The notes: generated by a model from the sequence alone, not told the origin. A stretch of DNA of 64,000 nucleotides from Dyadobacter sandarakinus (GCF_016894445.1 NZ_CP056775.1:3040001-3104000); one strand, 5' to 3'; numbered from the stretch's first letter, positions 33,527 to 44,223 are shown. Numbers and translations are program-made.

Positions 33527-34768
33527 ATGTTTTCAGTTCAGACAGACACCAGGCTTTCATTATTTGAAGGATTGCAGCCGAATGAGTTGTGGAAAGCGTC
33601 AAAAGAACTTGGATTTCCCGCTGCTTTATGGAAGCTTCCTTTTTCCAATGAAGTAAAACTACTGATCTCGCTCAGGGAAGGCGCCCGCAAATGCCAGCCC
33701 GAGCTCGATAAATTATCGCCAGGCTTCCTGATGGCAGCTTTTGACCGGAATGGTGGCGATGACGTCCTTTTTCTGGAAGGCGACATTATCCTGTCATTCG
33801 CAGAGGATCTTTCCATCCGGCAGGTCGAAAATGCCCTGGGAGAAGAGCATCCCGACGTGCAAAAACTTGTCAGCCTTGCCGAATCAGTTTCCGCCGATAC
33901 GGTCAGCAAGACGCCCGTCCACTATACAGTTCCCGGAGGTGCCTCTGGCAGCAGGGAGCGGTACGAGCGGATTGTAGCGCTGGCAGTTGCCGCTATCAAA
34001 CAGAATCATTTTAAAAAAGTAGTGCTTTCAAGAACGAAAGACCTGCCCTACTCCGACCATTTTCAGCCTGCCCGTGCTTTTTACAAGCTCGCAAAGGCTT
34101 ACCCGCATGCATTTGTATCCCTGGTGAGCCTGCCCGAACAAAATGAGATGTGGCTTGGCGCCAGCCCTGAGGCTCTGGTGCAGCAGACCTCCGACGGTAT
34201 TTTCAGGACCATGTCGCTGGCCGGTACGCAAAAAGCCCGCAATGATGCAGGTGACCTTATTCCCCGGTTTGACATACGTTGGGGTGAAAAGGAGATCGGA
34301 GAGCAGGCGCTTGTGAGCCGCTATATTGTTGAATGCTTTAAAAAAATCCGTTTACGGGAGTACACCGAAACAGGTCCGCGCACCACGCTGGCCGGTAACC
34401 TGTACCATTTACGGACGGACTTTGAAGTCGATACCCGGGCATTGAATTTCCCCGAGCTGGCGTCCGTGATGCTCAGCCTGCTGCATCCTACCTCGGCCAT
34501 CTGCGGGGTACCAAAAGCGCCCAGCCTTGATTTCCTCAGGAAAGTTGAAGGGTATGACCGGTCTTTTTACAGCGGTTTCCTGGGGCCTGCACAGGTTTCC
34601 GGCGACACCCACCTTTTTGTCAACTTGCGCACCGTCAGGTTCAAAGACGGGGTGGCTACGTTTTTTGCAGGAGCGGGCATTACCGAGGATTCGGTTCCGG
34701 AAAGGGAATGGGAAGAAACGGAACTGAAATGCGAGACGCTGCTGAAAGTAATCGCTACGGAGCTTTAA
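33527..34768 (+). CDS. menF: Isochorismate synthase (chorismate-binding)
   Basis: 413 residues. The chorismate-binding domain fills the C-terminal two thirds: KKVVLSRTKDLPY, LGASPEALVQ, MSLAGTQKARN, EKEIGEQALVSRYIVE, LLHPTSAICGVPKAPSLDFL and the terminal GAGIT..S.PE.EWEE. It converts chorismate to isochorismate. With the adjacent thioesterase, menaquinone rather than siderophore synthesis is likely, though EntC-type use cannot be ruled out. Other men genes are not in this window. Confidence 0.9.
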   Translation: MFSVQTDTRLSLFEGLQPNELWKASKELGFPAALWKLPFSNEVKLLISLREGARKCQPELDKLSPGFLMAAFDRNGGDDVLFLEGDIILSFAEDLSIRQVENALGEEHPDVQKLVSLAESVSADTVSKTPVHYTVPGGASGSRERYERIVALAVAAIKQNHFKKVVLSRTKDLPYSDHFQPARAFYKLAKAYPHAFVSLVSLPEQNEMWLGASPEALVQQTSDGIFRTMSLAGTQKARNDAGDLIPRFDIRWGEKEIGEQALVSRYIVECFKKIRLREYTETGPRTTLAGNLYHLRTDFEVDTRALNFPELASVMLSLLHPTSAICGVPKAPSLDFLRKVEGYDRSFYSGFLGPAQVSGDTHLFVNLRTVRFKDGVATFFAGAGITEDSVPEREWEETELKCETLLKVIATEL

Positions 34769-34893
34769 AAAAGTTTTTTTGGCTTTAAACTTTTAAAGTA
34801 GAAAACTATCTAAACCGTTTTAGAATAGAAAGGCCCATCTGTTCAACGCTCAAAAAAAGCCCCTAAACCAGTATTTCCGACAATTTGTCCTTT

Positions 34894-35991
34894 ATGAATG
34901 CAGCCGTTTTCAGGTCTGTTATAACAGATATCAAGCATCCGAGACACTATCTATCAGCAGCTTTAATATCGGGTACGCTCCTCGTTACTTTTTCTTGCGG
35001 TGAAAAAAAGGATACCTTCCAGCAAAAAGGCAGCGGCGGCCCTACCATGGTTGACGTGATTGTAGTCAAGTCACAGCAGGTGAATGATCAGGTGGAAGTA
35101 AATGGCACGGTTGTCGCAAACGAATTTGCCGAACTACGCCCGGAAGTAAGCGGGATCCTTACGTTCCTCCACGTGCCCGAAGGAAAAACTGTTCAGAAAG
35201 GCACGGTGATTGCAAGGATCAACAATGCCGACCTGGTGGCCCAGCTCGACAAGTCGAAAATTCAGCTTGATCTTGCCGAAACTACGGAGAAGCGATTGAA
35301 GCAGCTGGTGGCCATCAACGGAATTAACCAGGCCGACTACGATCTGGCAGTAAACCAGGTCAATACGCTCAAAGCAGATATGGTATACACACAGGCATTG
35401 ATCGACAAAACGATCATCCGCGCGCCTTTTACAGGTGTGATCGGCTTACGGAAAGTAAGCGAAGGCGCCTATGTGACCCCCAACAATATCATTGCAACCA
35501 TACAGCAGCTTTCTGACCTGCGCATTGATTTTACAGTACCCGAAAGTTATCAGAAATATATTGCAAAGGGTGGTACCGTGGAGGTAGCCCTCGACCAGAG
35601 CAATCGGCAGAATGCCCGCATCATTGCCCTCGAACCACAGGTCAATGAAACAACCCGGAATATTACGGTACGGGCCGTACTGACCTCGGGCAATACCAGT
35701 CCGGGCTCTTTTGCCAAGGTATATCTCCGGTCCAACAATAATAAACCCAGCATCCTGGTGCCTACCAACAGTATTATTCCCGAGGCACAAAGCAAGAAAG
35801 TGGTTACGGTAAAAGGTGGCAAGGCCACGTTCGTAACCGTTGAAACGGGCGACCGCCTGGCCGATGTGGTGGAAGTGACCAAAGGACTTCAGCAGGGTGA
35901 TACCGTAGTTGTGTCAGGCGTATTGTTTGCCCGGCCCGATGCCCCGGTCAAAGTGAGAAGCGTGAGAAATCTGAAAGTGGCAGGTAAGTAG
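34894..35991 (+). CDS. RND efflux periplasmic adaptor (membrane fusion protein)
   Basis: 365 residues with a lipoprotein signal ending LLVTFSCGEKK. Domain order is membrane-proximal, lipoyl (EVSGILTFLHVPEGKTVQKGTVIARI), alpha-hairpin (LAETTEKRLKQLVAINGINQADYDLAVNQVN), lipoyl return (RAPFTGVIGLRKVSEGAYV) and beta-barrel. The ATG at 34894 is used rather than an in-frame TTG nine bases upstream. First gene of an adaptor-pump-channel operon. Confidence 0.93.
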   Translation: MNAAVFRSVITDIKHPRHYLSAALISGTLLVTFSCGEKKDTFQQKGSGGPTMVDVIVVKSQQVNDQVEVNGTVVANEFAELRPEVSGILTFLHVPEGKTVQKGTVIARINNADLVAQLDKSKIQLDLAETTEKRLKQLVAINGINQADYDLAVNQVNTLKADMVYTQALIDKTIIRAPFTGVIGLRKVSEGAYVTPNNIIATIQQLSDLRIDFTVPESYQKYIAKGGTVEVALDQSNRQNARIIALEPQVNETTRNITVRAVLTSGNTSPGSFAKVYLRSNNNKPSILVPTNSIIPEAQSKKVVTVKGGKATFVTVETGDRLADVVEVTKGLQQGDTVVVSGVLFARPDAPVKVRSVRNLKVAGK

Positions 35992-36023
35992 CGGAAGCAA
36001 CAATTTTTCCCGAGAATGGTCCT

Positions 36024-39000
36024 ATGAATATCTCCGAACTATCCCTAAAACGGCCGGTACTGGCGGTCGTGATGAACCTACTGATCATCCTGTTCGGGGT
36101 TGTAGGTTATAACTTTCTTTCCCTGCGGGACTATCCCGCCATTGATCCGCCGATCGTGAACGTGCGCACCAGCTATACGGGTGCCAATGCCGATATCATT
36201 GAAAGCCAGATTACCGAACCGCTTGAAAAAAGCATCAATGGTATTCCGGCGATCAAAAGTATCAGCTCATCCAGCCAGATCGGGTCCAGCAACATTACCG
36301 TGGAATTCAACCTGGAAGCTGACCTCGAAGGTGCCGCCAACGACGTCCGCGACAAGGTAAGCCAGGCACAGCGGAACCTGCCGCAGGATATTGATGCACC
36401 TCCGGTTGTAAGCAAAGCCGATGCGAACAGTGATTTTATCCTCCTCCTGGCCGTACAGAGCCCTTCCAAAGGTTTGCTAGAACTGAGTGATTATGCGGAA
36501 AATGTACTGCAGCAAAGCCTGCAGACCATTGATGGCGTAAGTGCGATTAATATTTTCGGGCAAAAGCGCTATGCCATGCGCATCTGGCTTGATCCCGATA
36601 AGATGAACGCCTACAACGTTTCTTTCAACGATATCAACAGTACGCTAGCGTCCGAAAACGTAGAGCTTCCCGCGGGAAAAATTTACGGTCAGAGTACCGA
36701 ACTGACGATCCGGACCATGGGCCGGCTTACGAGTGAGAATGACTTTAAAAATCTGGTCATACGCAATGACAGTACCGGGATTGTGCGGCTGGGCAATCTT
36801 GCCAAAATAGAGCTGGGCCCTGAAAATGAGGAGCAAAGCTGGAAATACAACGGCATGTACGCAGTAGGTCTGGCCGTAATTCCGCAGCCCGGCGCCAACT
36901 ACGTGCAGATCTCCGACGAGTTCAATCGCAGGCTTGCCGAAATTCAGAAATCCAATAAGTCTGACATTACATTCAGCGTACTGATCGACAACACGCAACT
37001 TGTGCGGCAGTCGATCGAGGAAGTGGAGGAAACATTGTTCATCGCCTTTGCGCTGGTGGTGATCGTGATCCTTTTCTTTTTCCGAAACCTGCTGGTAGCC
37101 GTCCGGCCGCTGATTGATATTCCTATCTCGCTGGTTGCCACATTTTTTGTCATGTATCTGTTTGGTTTTTCCATTAACATTTTGACACTGCTCGGGATTG
37201 TACTGGCGACGGGGCTCGTGGTGGATGACGGGATTGTGGTGACAGAAAATATTTTCCGCAAGCTGGAAAGCGGACTGCCGATCCGGCAGGCTGCACTGGA
37301 AGGAAGCCGGGAGATTTTCTTTGCGGTAATTTCTACCTCACTCACCTTGGCAGTGGTGTTCCTGCCCGTGATCTTCCTGGAAGGTTTTGTCGGAAGTCTT
37401 TTCCGCGAATTTGGTATTGTCGTCGCTTCCGCGGTATTGATCTCCGCATTTGTTTCACTCACCATCACCCCCGTGCTGAACGTATTCCTGAACAGGAAAA
37501 ATGCGGGTCACGGGTGGTTTTACAACAAAACAGAACCCTTCTTTGAGGGAATGGAAAATGGCTACAACCGTGCACTCAGCGGATTTATGAAGGCTCGCTG
37601 GATATCATGGGTGCTGGTTGTGATATGCGGAGTACTGATCTGGTTCACATATTCCAATCTTCAGAGTGAGCTGGCGCCGATGGAAGACCGGAACAGCATC
37701 CGGTTTAACCTGTCGGCACCGGAGGGAACGAGCTTTGACCAGATGCAGGGTGTTTCGGACGAGCTGACGAATTTTCTGAATGACTCAGTGCCTGAGCGGG
37801 CATTTACATTTTCAGCCACGCCGGGTTTCGGCGGAGGTGGTATGAACAGCGCTACGGGACGAATCGGGCTGGTACCTTCCGGCGAGCGCAGACGCAGCCA
37901 GAACGACATTGCGCAGGATATCAATAAAAAACTGGCACGTTTTAACGACGCCAGGATCTTTGCCACCCAGGAGCAGACCATTTCCGTGGGGATCGGATCC
38001 AGAGGTTCGCTGCCTGTACAGTTTGTCTTGCAAAATCTTGATTTTGAAAAACTTTACGACGTCTTGCCAAAATTCCTGGAAGAAGCCCGTCAGGACCCTA
38101 CATTCCAGAACGTCGATGTCAACCTGAAATTCAACAAGCCCGAAATCAGGCTTACGATCGACCGTCTGAAAGCACGCGATCTCGGACTCTCGACCACCGA
38201 TGTGGCGGCAACGATCCAGTCAGCATTCAGCGGGCGGCGCCTTGCCTATTTTATCATGAATGGCCAGCAATACCAGGTGATCGGGCAGGTTGAGCGCGAT
38301 GAGCGCAACAAGCCGGCCGACATTGAGAAACTGTATGTCCGCAATAATCGCGGAGAAAATATCCCGCTTACTGCAGTAGTTAAAATGGAAGAACAAAGCG
38401 GCCCGCCGACCATTTACCACTACAACCGGTACAAAAGTGCGACCGTCTCTGCTTCATTGGTGGAAGGAAAAACAATTGGTGACGGTGTAGAGGCCATGCG
38501 CCGGATCGGCAACAAGCTGCTTGATGAAAGTTTTCAGACTTCACTGACGGGACCTTCGCGCGACTTCGAAGAAAGCTCATCCAATACCAGCTTTGCATTC
38601 GGACTTGCCTTATTGCTCGTGTACCTGGTGCTCGCGGGTCAGTTTGAAAGCTTTACAGATCCGTTTATCATCATGATCACTGTGCCGCTTGCATTGGCTG
38701 GGGCCTTGCTGAGCCTGTATGCATTTGGACTTACCATCAACATTTTCTCGCAGATCGGGATGATCATGCTGATCGGGCTGGTGACGAAAAACGGGATTCT
38801 TATTGTTGAGTTTGCAAACCAGAAACGGGAGCAGGGCATGAGCAGGACCGCAGCTGCAATTGAATCGGCCACCCAGCGACTACGTCCTATCCTGATGACG
38901 AGCTTAGCTACGGCTTTCGGCGCATTGCCCATTGCATTGAGCCTGGGCGCGGCTGCTACCAGCCGGGTACCACTCGGGGTTGTGATCGTAGGCGGACTTA

Positions 39001-39113
39001 CATTTTCACTGATCCTGACGCTCTTTGTAATTCCGGCTATTTACACCTTTATTTCCCCTAAAAAGCACAAAGTCACGGAAGAACAGAAAATGGCCCAGGA
39101 AATGGCCGTTTAG
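36024..39113 (+). CDS. RND efflux pump, inner-membrane permease (HAE-1 family)
   Basis: 1029 residues, the normal size for AcrB/MexB-type pumps. Twelve membrane helices with two large periplasmic loops. N-terminus LSLKRPVLAVVMNLLIILFGVVGY, proton-relay region GIVLATGLVVDDGIVVTENIFRKLE with the Asp pair, and late GLVTKNGILIVEFANQKREQG. It exports drugs or other amphiphiles by proton antiport. 32 bp after the adaptor gene and 21 bp before the TolC-like gene. Confidence 0.96.
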   Translation: MNISELSLKRPVLAVVMNLLIILFGVVGYNFLSLRDYPAIDPPIVNVRTSYTGANADIIESQITEPLEKSINGIPAIKSISSSSQIGSSNITVEFNLEADLEGAANDVRDKVSQAQRNLPQDIDAPPVVSKADANSDFILLLAVQSPSKGLLELSDYAENVLQQSLQTIDGVSAINIFGQKRYAMRIWLDPDKMNAYNVSFNDINSTLASENVELPAGKIYGQSTELTIRTMGRLTSENDFKNLVIRNDSTGIVRLGNLAKIELGPENEEQSWKYNGMYAVGLAVIPQPGANYVQISDEFNRRLAEIQKSNKSDITFSVLIDNTQLVRQSIEEVEETLFIAFALVVIVILFFFRNLLVAVRPLIDIPISLVATFFVMYLFGFSINILTLLGIVLATGLVVDDGIVVTENIFRKLESGLPIRQAALEGSREIFFAVISTSLTLAVVFLPVIFLEGFVGSLFREFGIVVASAVLISAFVSLTITPVLNVFLNRKNAGHGWFYNKTEPFFEGMENGYNRALSGFMKARWISWVLVVICGVLIWFTYSNLQSELAPMEDRNSIRFNLSAPEGTSFDQMQGVSDELTNFLNDSVPERAFTFSATPGFGGGGMNSATGRIGLVPSGERRRSQNDIAQDINKKLARFNDARIFATQEQTISVGIGSRGSLPVQFVLQNLDFEKLYDVLPKFLEEARQDPTFQNVDVNLKFNKPEIRLTIDRLKARDLGLSTTDVAATIQSAFSGRRLAYFIMNGQQYQVIGQVERDERNKPADIEKLYVRNNRGENIPLTAVVKMEEQSGPPTIYHYNRYKSATVSASLVEGKTIGDGVEAMRRIGNKLLDESFQTSLTGPSRDFEESSSNTSFAFGLALLLVYLVLAGQFESFTDPFIIMITVPLALAGALLSLYAFGLTINIFSQIGMIMLIGLVTKNGILIVEFANQKREQGMSRTAAAIESATQRLRPILMTSLATAFGALPIALSLGAAATSRVPLGVVIVGGLTFSLILTLFVIPAIYTFISPKKHKVTEEQKMAQEMAV

Positions 39114-39134
39114 ATCCATTTTATTACTATTTGC

Positions 39135-40466
39135 ATGAACCTTCTCGGATTTTCTACCAACAAAAAATACATACCCCTGTTGCTGCTCCTGTGCGGGACG
39201 CCCGCATTCAGCCAGCAAACGACCGACAGCCTGCAGATCACCCTTGATGAGGCCATAGCTGCCGCACTCAAAAACAACTACGAGATTGAAATAGCCAAGA
39301 ATAATGTTGAGGTCAATACGGTCCTCAACAACTATGGGGTGGCAGGCGGGCTGCCACTGGTAGCTGCGAATGCCAGTAACACCGAGCAAATCACCGAGAT
39401 CAATCAAAAACTGACGGACGGAACCGAGATCAACCGGAATGCTGCCGCGGGTAACAATACCCAGGCAAACTTGTCGGCGGGTATTTTACTTTACAATGGC
39501 CGGAGGGTTGTGGCCACCAAAAAGCGCCTTGGTGAACTGCAGCTGCAAAGCCAGGAACTGCTCAACTCGCAAATCCAGAATACCATTGCACTGGTGATGA
39601 CCAGCTATTATGACGTGGTGCGTCAGCTTAGCTATCTGAATACCGTGCGTGTATCCATACAAGCCTCAGAAAAGCGGCTCGAAATCCTGAAAGTGCGTAA
39701 AGAGGCCGGCATGGCCAATAATGCGGATATTTTTCAGGCACAAATTGACCTGAATACCCTCAACCAGACTTTTCTTGACCAGCAAATGATCGCACAGGTA
39801 GCGAAAACAGAGCTGCTGCGCGTAATTTCTATGGATCCGAAAGCGGCAGTGTCTATCCGTGACACGATTCTTGTGGATGGTACCATGGTACTTGACGACC
39901 TTTTGCAGCGGGTTGTTGTCAATCCCGACGTAAAGGCTGCTGATCATCAGATCCGCATTAATGAGCTGATCGTGAAGGAAACAGCTGCGCTGCGGTATCC
40001 GACCGTGCGCTTTAACACGGCATATAATTACTCCCGTAACCAGAGTGCGGCAGGTTTTACCCTTTTGAACCGGACCGTCGGGCCCAATGCCGGACTGACC
40101 CTTTCTGTGCCCATTTACAACGGATCGGCATTCAAACGGCAGCAGCAGGCAGCAGAGATCAACACGGAAAGTGCAGTACTGAGGCGGGATATCATTGTGA
40201 GAGATTATAATGCGGGTATGGTTAAAATGTACCAGACCTACGTCAGCTCGCTGGCACAGCTGGAAACCCAAAAGCAGAATTATGAGCTCAGCCGGCAGCT
40301 GCTGAACCTTACTTTACAACGGTTTGAACTGATACAGGCAACCATCATCGACGTCAGGGAGGCACAGCGGAGCTTTGAAGACGCCGGTTACCGCCTGATC
40401 AATCTGAATTACGCAGCCAAAGCAGCAGAAATTGAATTGAAACGCCTCGCGAGTTCCCTGCAATAA
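39135..40466 (+). CDS. TolC family outer-membrane efflux channel
   Basis: 443 residues with a signal peptide (LLLLLCGTPAFSQ) and two repeats of the OEP fold: LTLDEAIAAALKNNYEIEIAKNNVEV-like first repeat and later LTLQRFELIQATIIDVREAQRSFEDAGYRLINLNYAAKAAEIELKR. It completes the tripartite efflux system. No TetR-type regulator is adjacent; a terminator follows. Confidence 0.94.
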   Translation: MNLLGFSTNKKYIPLLLLLCGTPAFSQQTTDSLQITLDEAIAAALKNNYEIEIAKNNVEVNTVLNNYGVAGGLPLVAANASNTEQITEINQKLTDGTEINRNAAAGNNTQANLSAGILLYNGRRVVATKKRLGELQLQSQELLNSQIQNTIALVMTSYYDVVRQLSYLNTVRVSIQASEKRLEILKVRKEAGMANNADIFQAQIDLNTLNQTFLDQQMIAQVAKTELLRVISMDPKAAVSIRDTILVDGTMVLDDLLQRVVVNPDVKAADHQIRINELIVKETAALRYPTVRFNTAYNYSRNQSAAGFTLLNRTVGPNAGLTLSVPIYNGSAFKRQQQAAEINTESAVLRRDIIVRDYNAGMVKMYQTYVSSLAQLETQKQNYELSRQLLNLTLQRFELIQATIIDVREAQRSFEDAGYRLINLNYAAKAAEIELKRLASSLQ

Positions 40467-40490
40467 TATTTACTGATACCAACACGGATA

Positions 40491-40528
40491 AGCCGTAAAT
40501 ACCTGTAACAAGGGTATTTACGGCTTTT
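40491..40528 (+). terminator. Terminator of the RND efflux operon
   Basis: Perfect 13-bp stem AGCCGTAAATACC with GGTATTTACGGCT, loop TGTAACAAG, then TTTT-AT-TTT. Confidence 0.9.
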
Positions 40529-40666
40529 ATTTGTGGGGATGGCACAGGATTTGGACTGTTCATGCCAATGACATTAAAAACAGATTAAATCCGGGGGACT
40601 TACAGCCGGTTACTTACCATTGTTTTTTAATCCGGCCTTTGCAGGTCACACCAATCCGCCAGACTT

Positions 40667-43069
40667 ATGAAGCATGCTCTGCTCCTTGCCGCATTATTTT
40701 ACATTTCCATCGCGACCGTTTGTGCACAGGACGAACCGGCTCCTTCCCAAACCATTTCGGGAAAACTGGAAGATACCGGTAAAAAGCCCGTCCCGTTTGC
40801 CAATGTCGCGTTATATAATGCCGCAGACTCCACTTTGCTTGGGGGCAACACTTCGGATGAAAACGGGCAATTTTCAATTGCAGCAGAGCCGGGAAGGTAT
40901 TTTATCAAAATCACCTTCATGGGACTGGACGAAAAAGTAGTACCGAATGTAAATGTGGACCGGCAGAACCTTGACCTGCAAACGATTACGATGTCGGCTA
41001 ATGCGAAAACATTGGAAGAACTGGTTGTAAAAGGAGAGAAAAGCCAGATGGAGCTGCACCTCGACAAGCGTGTTTTTAATGTGGGCAAAGACCTCAGCAA
41101 CATCGGGACCAATGCGTCGGATATCCTCAACAACATGCCCTCGGTAACCGTAGACGTGGACGGAAATGTAGCCCTGCGGGGCAGTCAGAATGTAAGAATT
41201 CTGATTGACGGAAAACAGTCGGGTATGGTGGGCATTAATCCTGCGGATGCTTTGCGGCAGATTCCAGCTGATTTGATTGAAAGCATTGAGATTATTACCA
41301 ACCCTTCGTCCCGCTACGATGCGGAAGGTGAAGTGGGCATTCTGAATATTGTAATGAAGAAAAACGTGCGCTACGGGCTCAATGGGTCGTTCACGGGTAC
41401 CGCCGGATACCCATATAATTTCGGAGGCTCGTTCAACCTGAATTTCAGAAAAAAGAAGGTCAACTTTATTGCAAATTATGGTTTGATGTACCGCGAAGGG
41501 CCTGGCCGGGGTAATTCCAGACAGGCGTACACAGGTGCCGATACGAGCTTTGTATACGAGCAGCATAGCGAACGCAACCGGGGCGGCTACTCCAACAATG
41601 TCATGGCAGGTCTGGACTATTTTGTTAATGATTTCAACACCATTACTGCGACGCTTTCATATAGAAATTCGCAGAACAAGAACAGGTCAAACCTTACCTA
41701 CCGTGATTTCGATTTTAACAATACCCTTACGCAAACCGTCACGCGCAGCGAGCGCGAAACCGAGCCGCGTACCAACCTGGAAGCGGCGCTGAACTACCGG
41801 AAAACTTTCGAACGCAAAGGTCAGAGCCTCACGATTGACGCCAAATACATTCTGAGTGATGAAACTGAAGCATCCAAATACCTCGAATCATCCAGCCTGG
41901 ATGCCGCCGCGATTGCGCAGCGTTCCTATAATACGGAAGATGAAAAGAATTTTCTGGCCCAGCTGGACTACATTCACCCGATCGGAAAAGACGGCAAAGT
42001 TGAAGCAGGACTAAAAACGTCGGTACGCCTGCTCGACAATGATTTCTCGGTGCACCAGCAGGACAGTGAGCAGCGCTGGATTATACTGCCGGAGTTTGAC
42101 AACTATCTTGCTTATCATGAAAAAATACACGCGGGTTATGTCATGGCCAGCAACCAGTTTGGGAAAATCTTTGTCCAAGCGGGATTGCGGGGAGAGTACA
42201 CGGACATTCTGACAGAACTGAAAAAGACCAATCTGAGGAACCATCGGGCATATTTCAATCTTTTTCCAAGCGTTCATTTGTCGTATAAAATAAAAGACGC
42301 ACAAACCCTGCAACTCAGTTACAGCTACCGGCTGAGCCGCCCGGGGTTCAGGGATCTGCTGCCTTTTTCAAGTTTCAGCGATTCGCGCGTGTTCAGGGCG
42401 GGAAATCCGTTGCTTAATCCCGAGTTTACGCATTCCTTTGAGGCAGGTCACCTGCTCAATATGCCTAAAGGAACACTCCTGTCGAGCATTTACTACCGCC
42501 ACAGGCTGGGCGTGGTGGAGAACATTACCGCTGTGGATTCTGTGGGGTTCACCACGATTACGCCTGTCAACCTGGCTACGGGTGACTCGTATGGCTTTGA
42601 ATTCAACCTTACTTATGATCCTTTTTCCTGGTGGAAGATGACCGCGAATGCCAATATTTTCAGGGCGGTCAATGAAGGTATTTACAATGATCAGGTACTG
42701 AAAAGTGATACCTACACCTGGACAAGCCGGGCAACTTCCAGGTTTACCCTTTTTCGCAGCGTCGATTTTCAGGCATCCGTCAATTATCGTGCTCCCCGCA
42801 AAACAACGCAGGGCCGCGACCTGTCGATGTACGCGATAGACCTCGGACTTTCGCGCGATATCTTGAAAGGTCGGGGCACCATTACTGCCAGTGTACGCGA
42901 TCTTTTCAACTCCCAAAAAAGGCGCAGCATTGTTGAAAATGCGGGTTATTATTCCAGGTCTGAGTTCCAGTGGCGTACCCGGCAGGCGATTGTCACATTG
43001 TCCTACCGGCTGAACCGCGCAAAGGAAAAGCAATCCCGCGAGCGTGAAGAGAATAATGAAGAATACTGA
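40667..43069 (+). CDS. TonB-dependent receptor, outer-membrane beta-barrel family
   Basis: 800 residues with a signal peptide (LLLAALFYISIATVCAQ). A carboxypeptidase-regulatory-like domain (about 28-110) precedes a plug domain (SDILNNMPSVTVDVDGNVALRGSQNVRILIDGK, then IEIITNPSSRYDAEGEVGILNIVMKK). A barrel to the C-terminus follows, with strands ending WRTRQAIVTLSYRLNRAKEK. The barrel is of the OMP_b-brl_3 kind, without a SusD partner, so its ligand is not predictable. The last residues are a charged tail. Confidence 0.92.
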   Translation: MKHALLLAALFYISIATVCAQDEPAPSQTISGKLEDTGKKPVPFANVALYNAADSTLLGGNTSDENGQFSIAAEPGRYFIKITFMGLDEKVVPNVNVDRQNLDLQTITMSANAKTLEELVVKGEKSQMELHLDKRVFNVGKDLSNIGTNASDILNNMPSVTVDVDGNVALRGSQNVRILIDGKQSGMVGINPADALRQIPADLIESIEIITNPSSRYDAEGEVGILNIVMKKNVRYGLNGSFTGTAGYPYNFGGSFNLNFRKKKVNFIANYGLMYREGPGRGNSRQAYTGADTSFVYEQHSERNRGGYSNNVMAGLDYFVNDFNTITATLSYRNSQNKNRSNLTYRDFDFNNTLTQTVTRSERETEPRTNLEAALNYRKTFERKGQSLTIDAKYILSDETEASKYLESSSLDAAAIAQRSYNTEDEKNFLAQLDYIHPIGKDGKVEAGLKTSVRLLDNDFSVHQQDSEQRWIILPEFDNYLAYHEKIHAGYVMASNQFGKIFVQAGLRGEYTDILTELKKTNLRNHRAYFNLFPSVHLSYKIKDAQTLQLSYSYRLSRPGFRDLLPFSSFSDSRVFRAGNPLLNPEFTHSFEAGHLLNMPKGTLLSSIYYRHRLGVVENITAVDSVGFTTITPVNLATGDSYGFEFNLTYDPFSWWKMTANANIFRAVNEGIYNDQVLKSDTYTWTSRATSRFTLFRSVDFQASVNYRAPRKTTQGRDLSMYAIDLGLSRDILKGRGTITASVRDLFNSQKRRSIVENAGYYSRSEFQWRTRQAIVTLSYRLNRAKEKQSREREENNEEY

Positions 43070-43117
43070 TGCAAGCACGAAAGCGTTACATTTGCGTGGT
43101 ACAATGCAGATAACAAG

Positions 43118-43948
43118 ATGCTTTTCATAGGAAAATACAATGACCTGACCGTGCAGCGGTCGACCAGCGTAGGGATGTACCTGCGGGATGTGGAGGGCGA
43201 GGAAGTACTCCTTCCGAACCAGTATTTAACGGACGATATACACCTGGACGCGACGATCAGGGTGTTTGTATACCTTGACTCTGAGGATCGTCCGGTAGCT
43301 ACGACGGAAACGCCTAAAATCATCCGGAACCAGTTTGCTTATCTCGAAGTGAAGGATGTATCGGAATATGGGGCTTTTCTGGACTGGGGACTGATCAAAG
43401 ATCTGTTTGTGCCTTTCCGCGAGCAAAGCGTACCTATGCAGGCAGGTGAATGGTACGTGGTATTTCTTTATCTCGACCAGAAATCGCAGCGTCTGATCGC
43501 TTCTTCGAGAGTAGACCGGTTCCTTGAAAACGAGCGGCTCACGGTTCAGGAAGGTGACGAGGTTGACTTGCTTGTATATCAGCAAACGGACCTGGGCTAT
43601 AACGTGATTGTAAATCAGTACCATAAAGGTCTGGTGTACCAGAATGAAGTTTTCCGGCAGCTTGGCCCCGGCGACGCACTGAAAGGGTACGTGAAGAAAA
43701 TCCGGGAAGAGAACAAGCTGGATATTTCACTGCAAAAGTCTGGTTATGAGAGCATTGAACCTACTGGCCAGGATATTCTGAATGAGCTGAAAAAATCAGA
43801 TGGTTTTCTGCCTCTTTCCGACAAAACCAATCCCGAAACAATCCAGCGGGCTTTCGGGATCAGTAAAAAAGTATTCAAGAAAGCAATCGGCGGATTATAC
43901 AGGGCGGGTTTGATCAGGATTGAAGAAGATGGGATACGGCTGGTGTGA
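43118..43948 (+). CDS. CvfB-like S1 RNA-binding protein
   Basis: 276 residues. Three S1-type OB folds are followed by a winged helix. The first repeat has GKYNDLTVQRSTSVGMYL, the second EVKDVSEYGAFLDWGLIKDLFVPFREQ, and the third GDALKGYVKKIREENKLDISLQ. The C-terminal part LPLSDKTNPETIQRAFGISKKVFKKAIGGLYRAGLI matches the CvfB/YitL family. These proteins bind RNA and affect virulence or ribosome-related processes in Firmicutes; the role here is unknown. Confidence 0.92.
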   Translation: MLFIGKYNDLTVQRSTSVGMYLRDVEGEEVLLPNQYLTDDIHLDATIRVFVYLDSEDRPVATTETPKIIRNQFAYLEVKDVSEYGAFLDWGLIKDLFVPFREQSVPMQAGEWYVVFLYLDQKSQRLIASSRVDRFLENERLTVQEGDEVDLLVYQQTDLGYNVIVNQYHKGLVYQNEVFRQLGPGDALKGYVKKIREENKLDISLQKSGYESIEPTGQDILNELKKSDGFLPLSDKTNPETIQRAFGISKKVFKKAIGGLYRAGLIRIEEDGIRLV

Positions 43949-43992
43949 ATGTCTGATCAATTTTTTAAATTAAACAATTAATCCTTATTGCG

Positions 43993-44223
43993 ATGATAAG
44001 AAAGATTGTTGTTCCAACCGAAAACAGCTACATACTGGTTTTACCGGATGAGATGATTGGTCGTGAAGTTGAGATTCTGGCTTTTTCTACTCATGAAGGA
44101 TTTGTTGACAAACCAGTTACATCTTCACAAAAGCCAAATAACTTACGGGAGATTTTTGAGGACGTGCGGGTTGATTTAAGCGGGTTTAAATTCAACAGAG
44201 AAGAGGCAAATGACTATGAGTAG
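43993..44223 (+). CDS. Antitoxin-like partner of the PIN toxin
   Basis: 76 residues. An N-terminal beta-rich part (MIRKIVVPTENSYILVLPDEMIGREVEILAF) resembles the DNA-binding part of small antitoxins, and the C-terminal part (FEDVRVDLSGFKFNREEANDYE) looks like a toxin-binding tail. Its end overlaps the PIN-domain gene by 14 bp. The family was not recognised from sequence alone; the call rests on position. Confidence 0.7.
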   Translation: MIRKIVVPTENSYILVLPDEMIGREVEILAFSTHEGFVDKPVTSSQKPNNLREIFEDVRVDLSGFKFNREEANDYE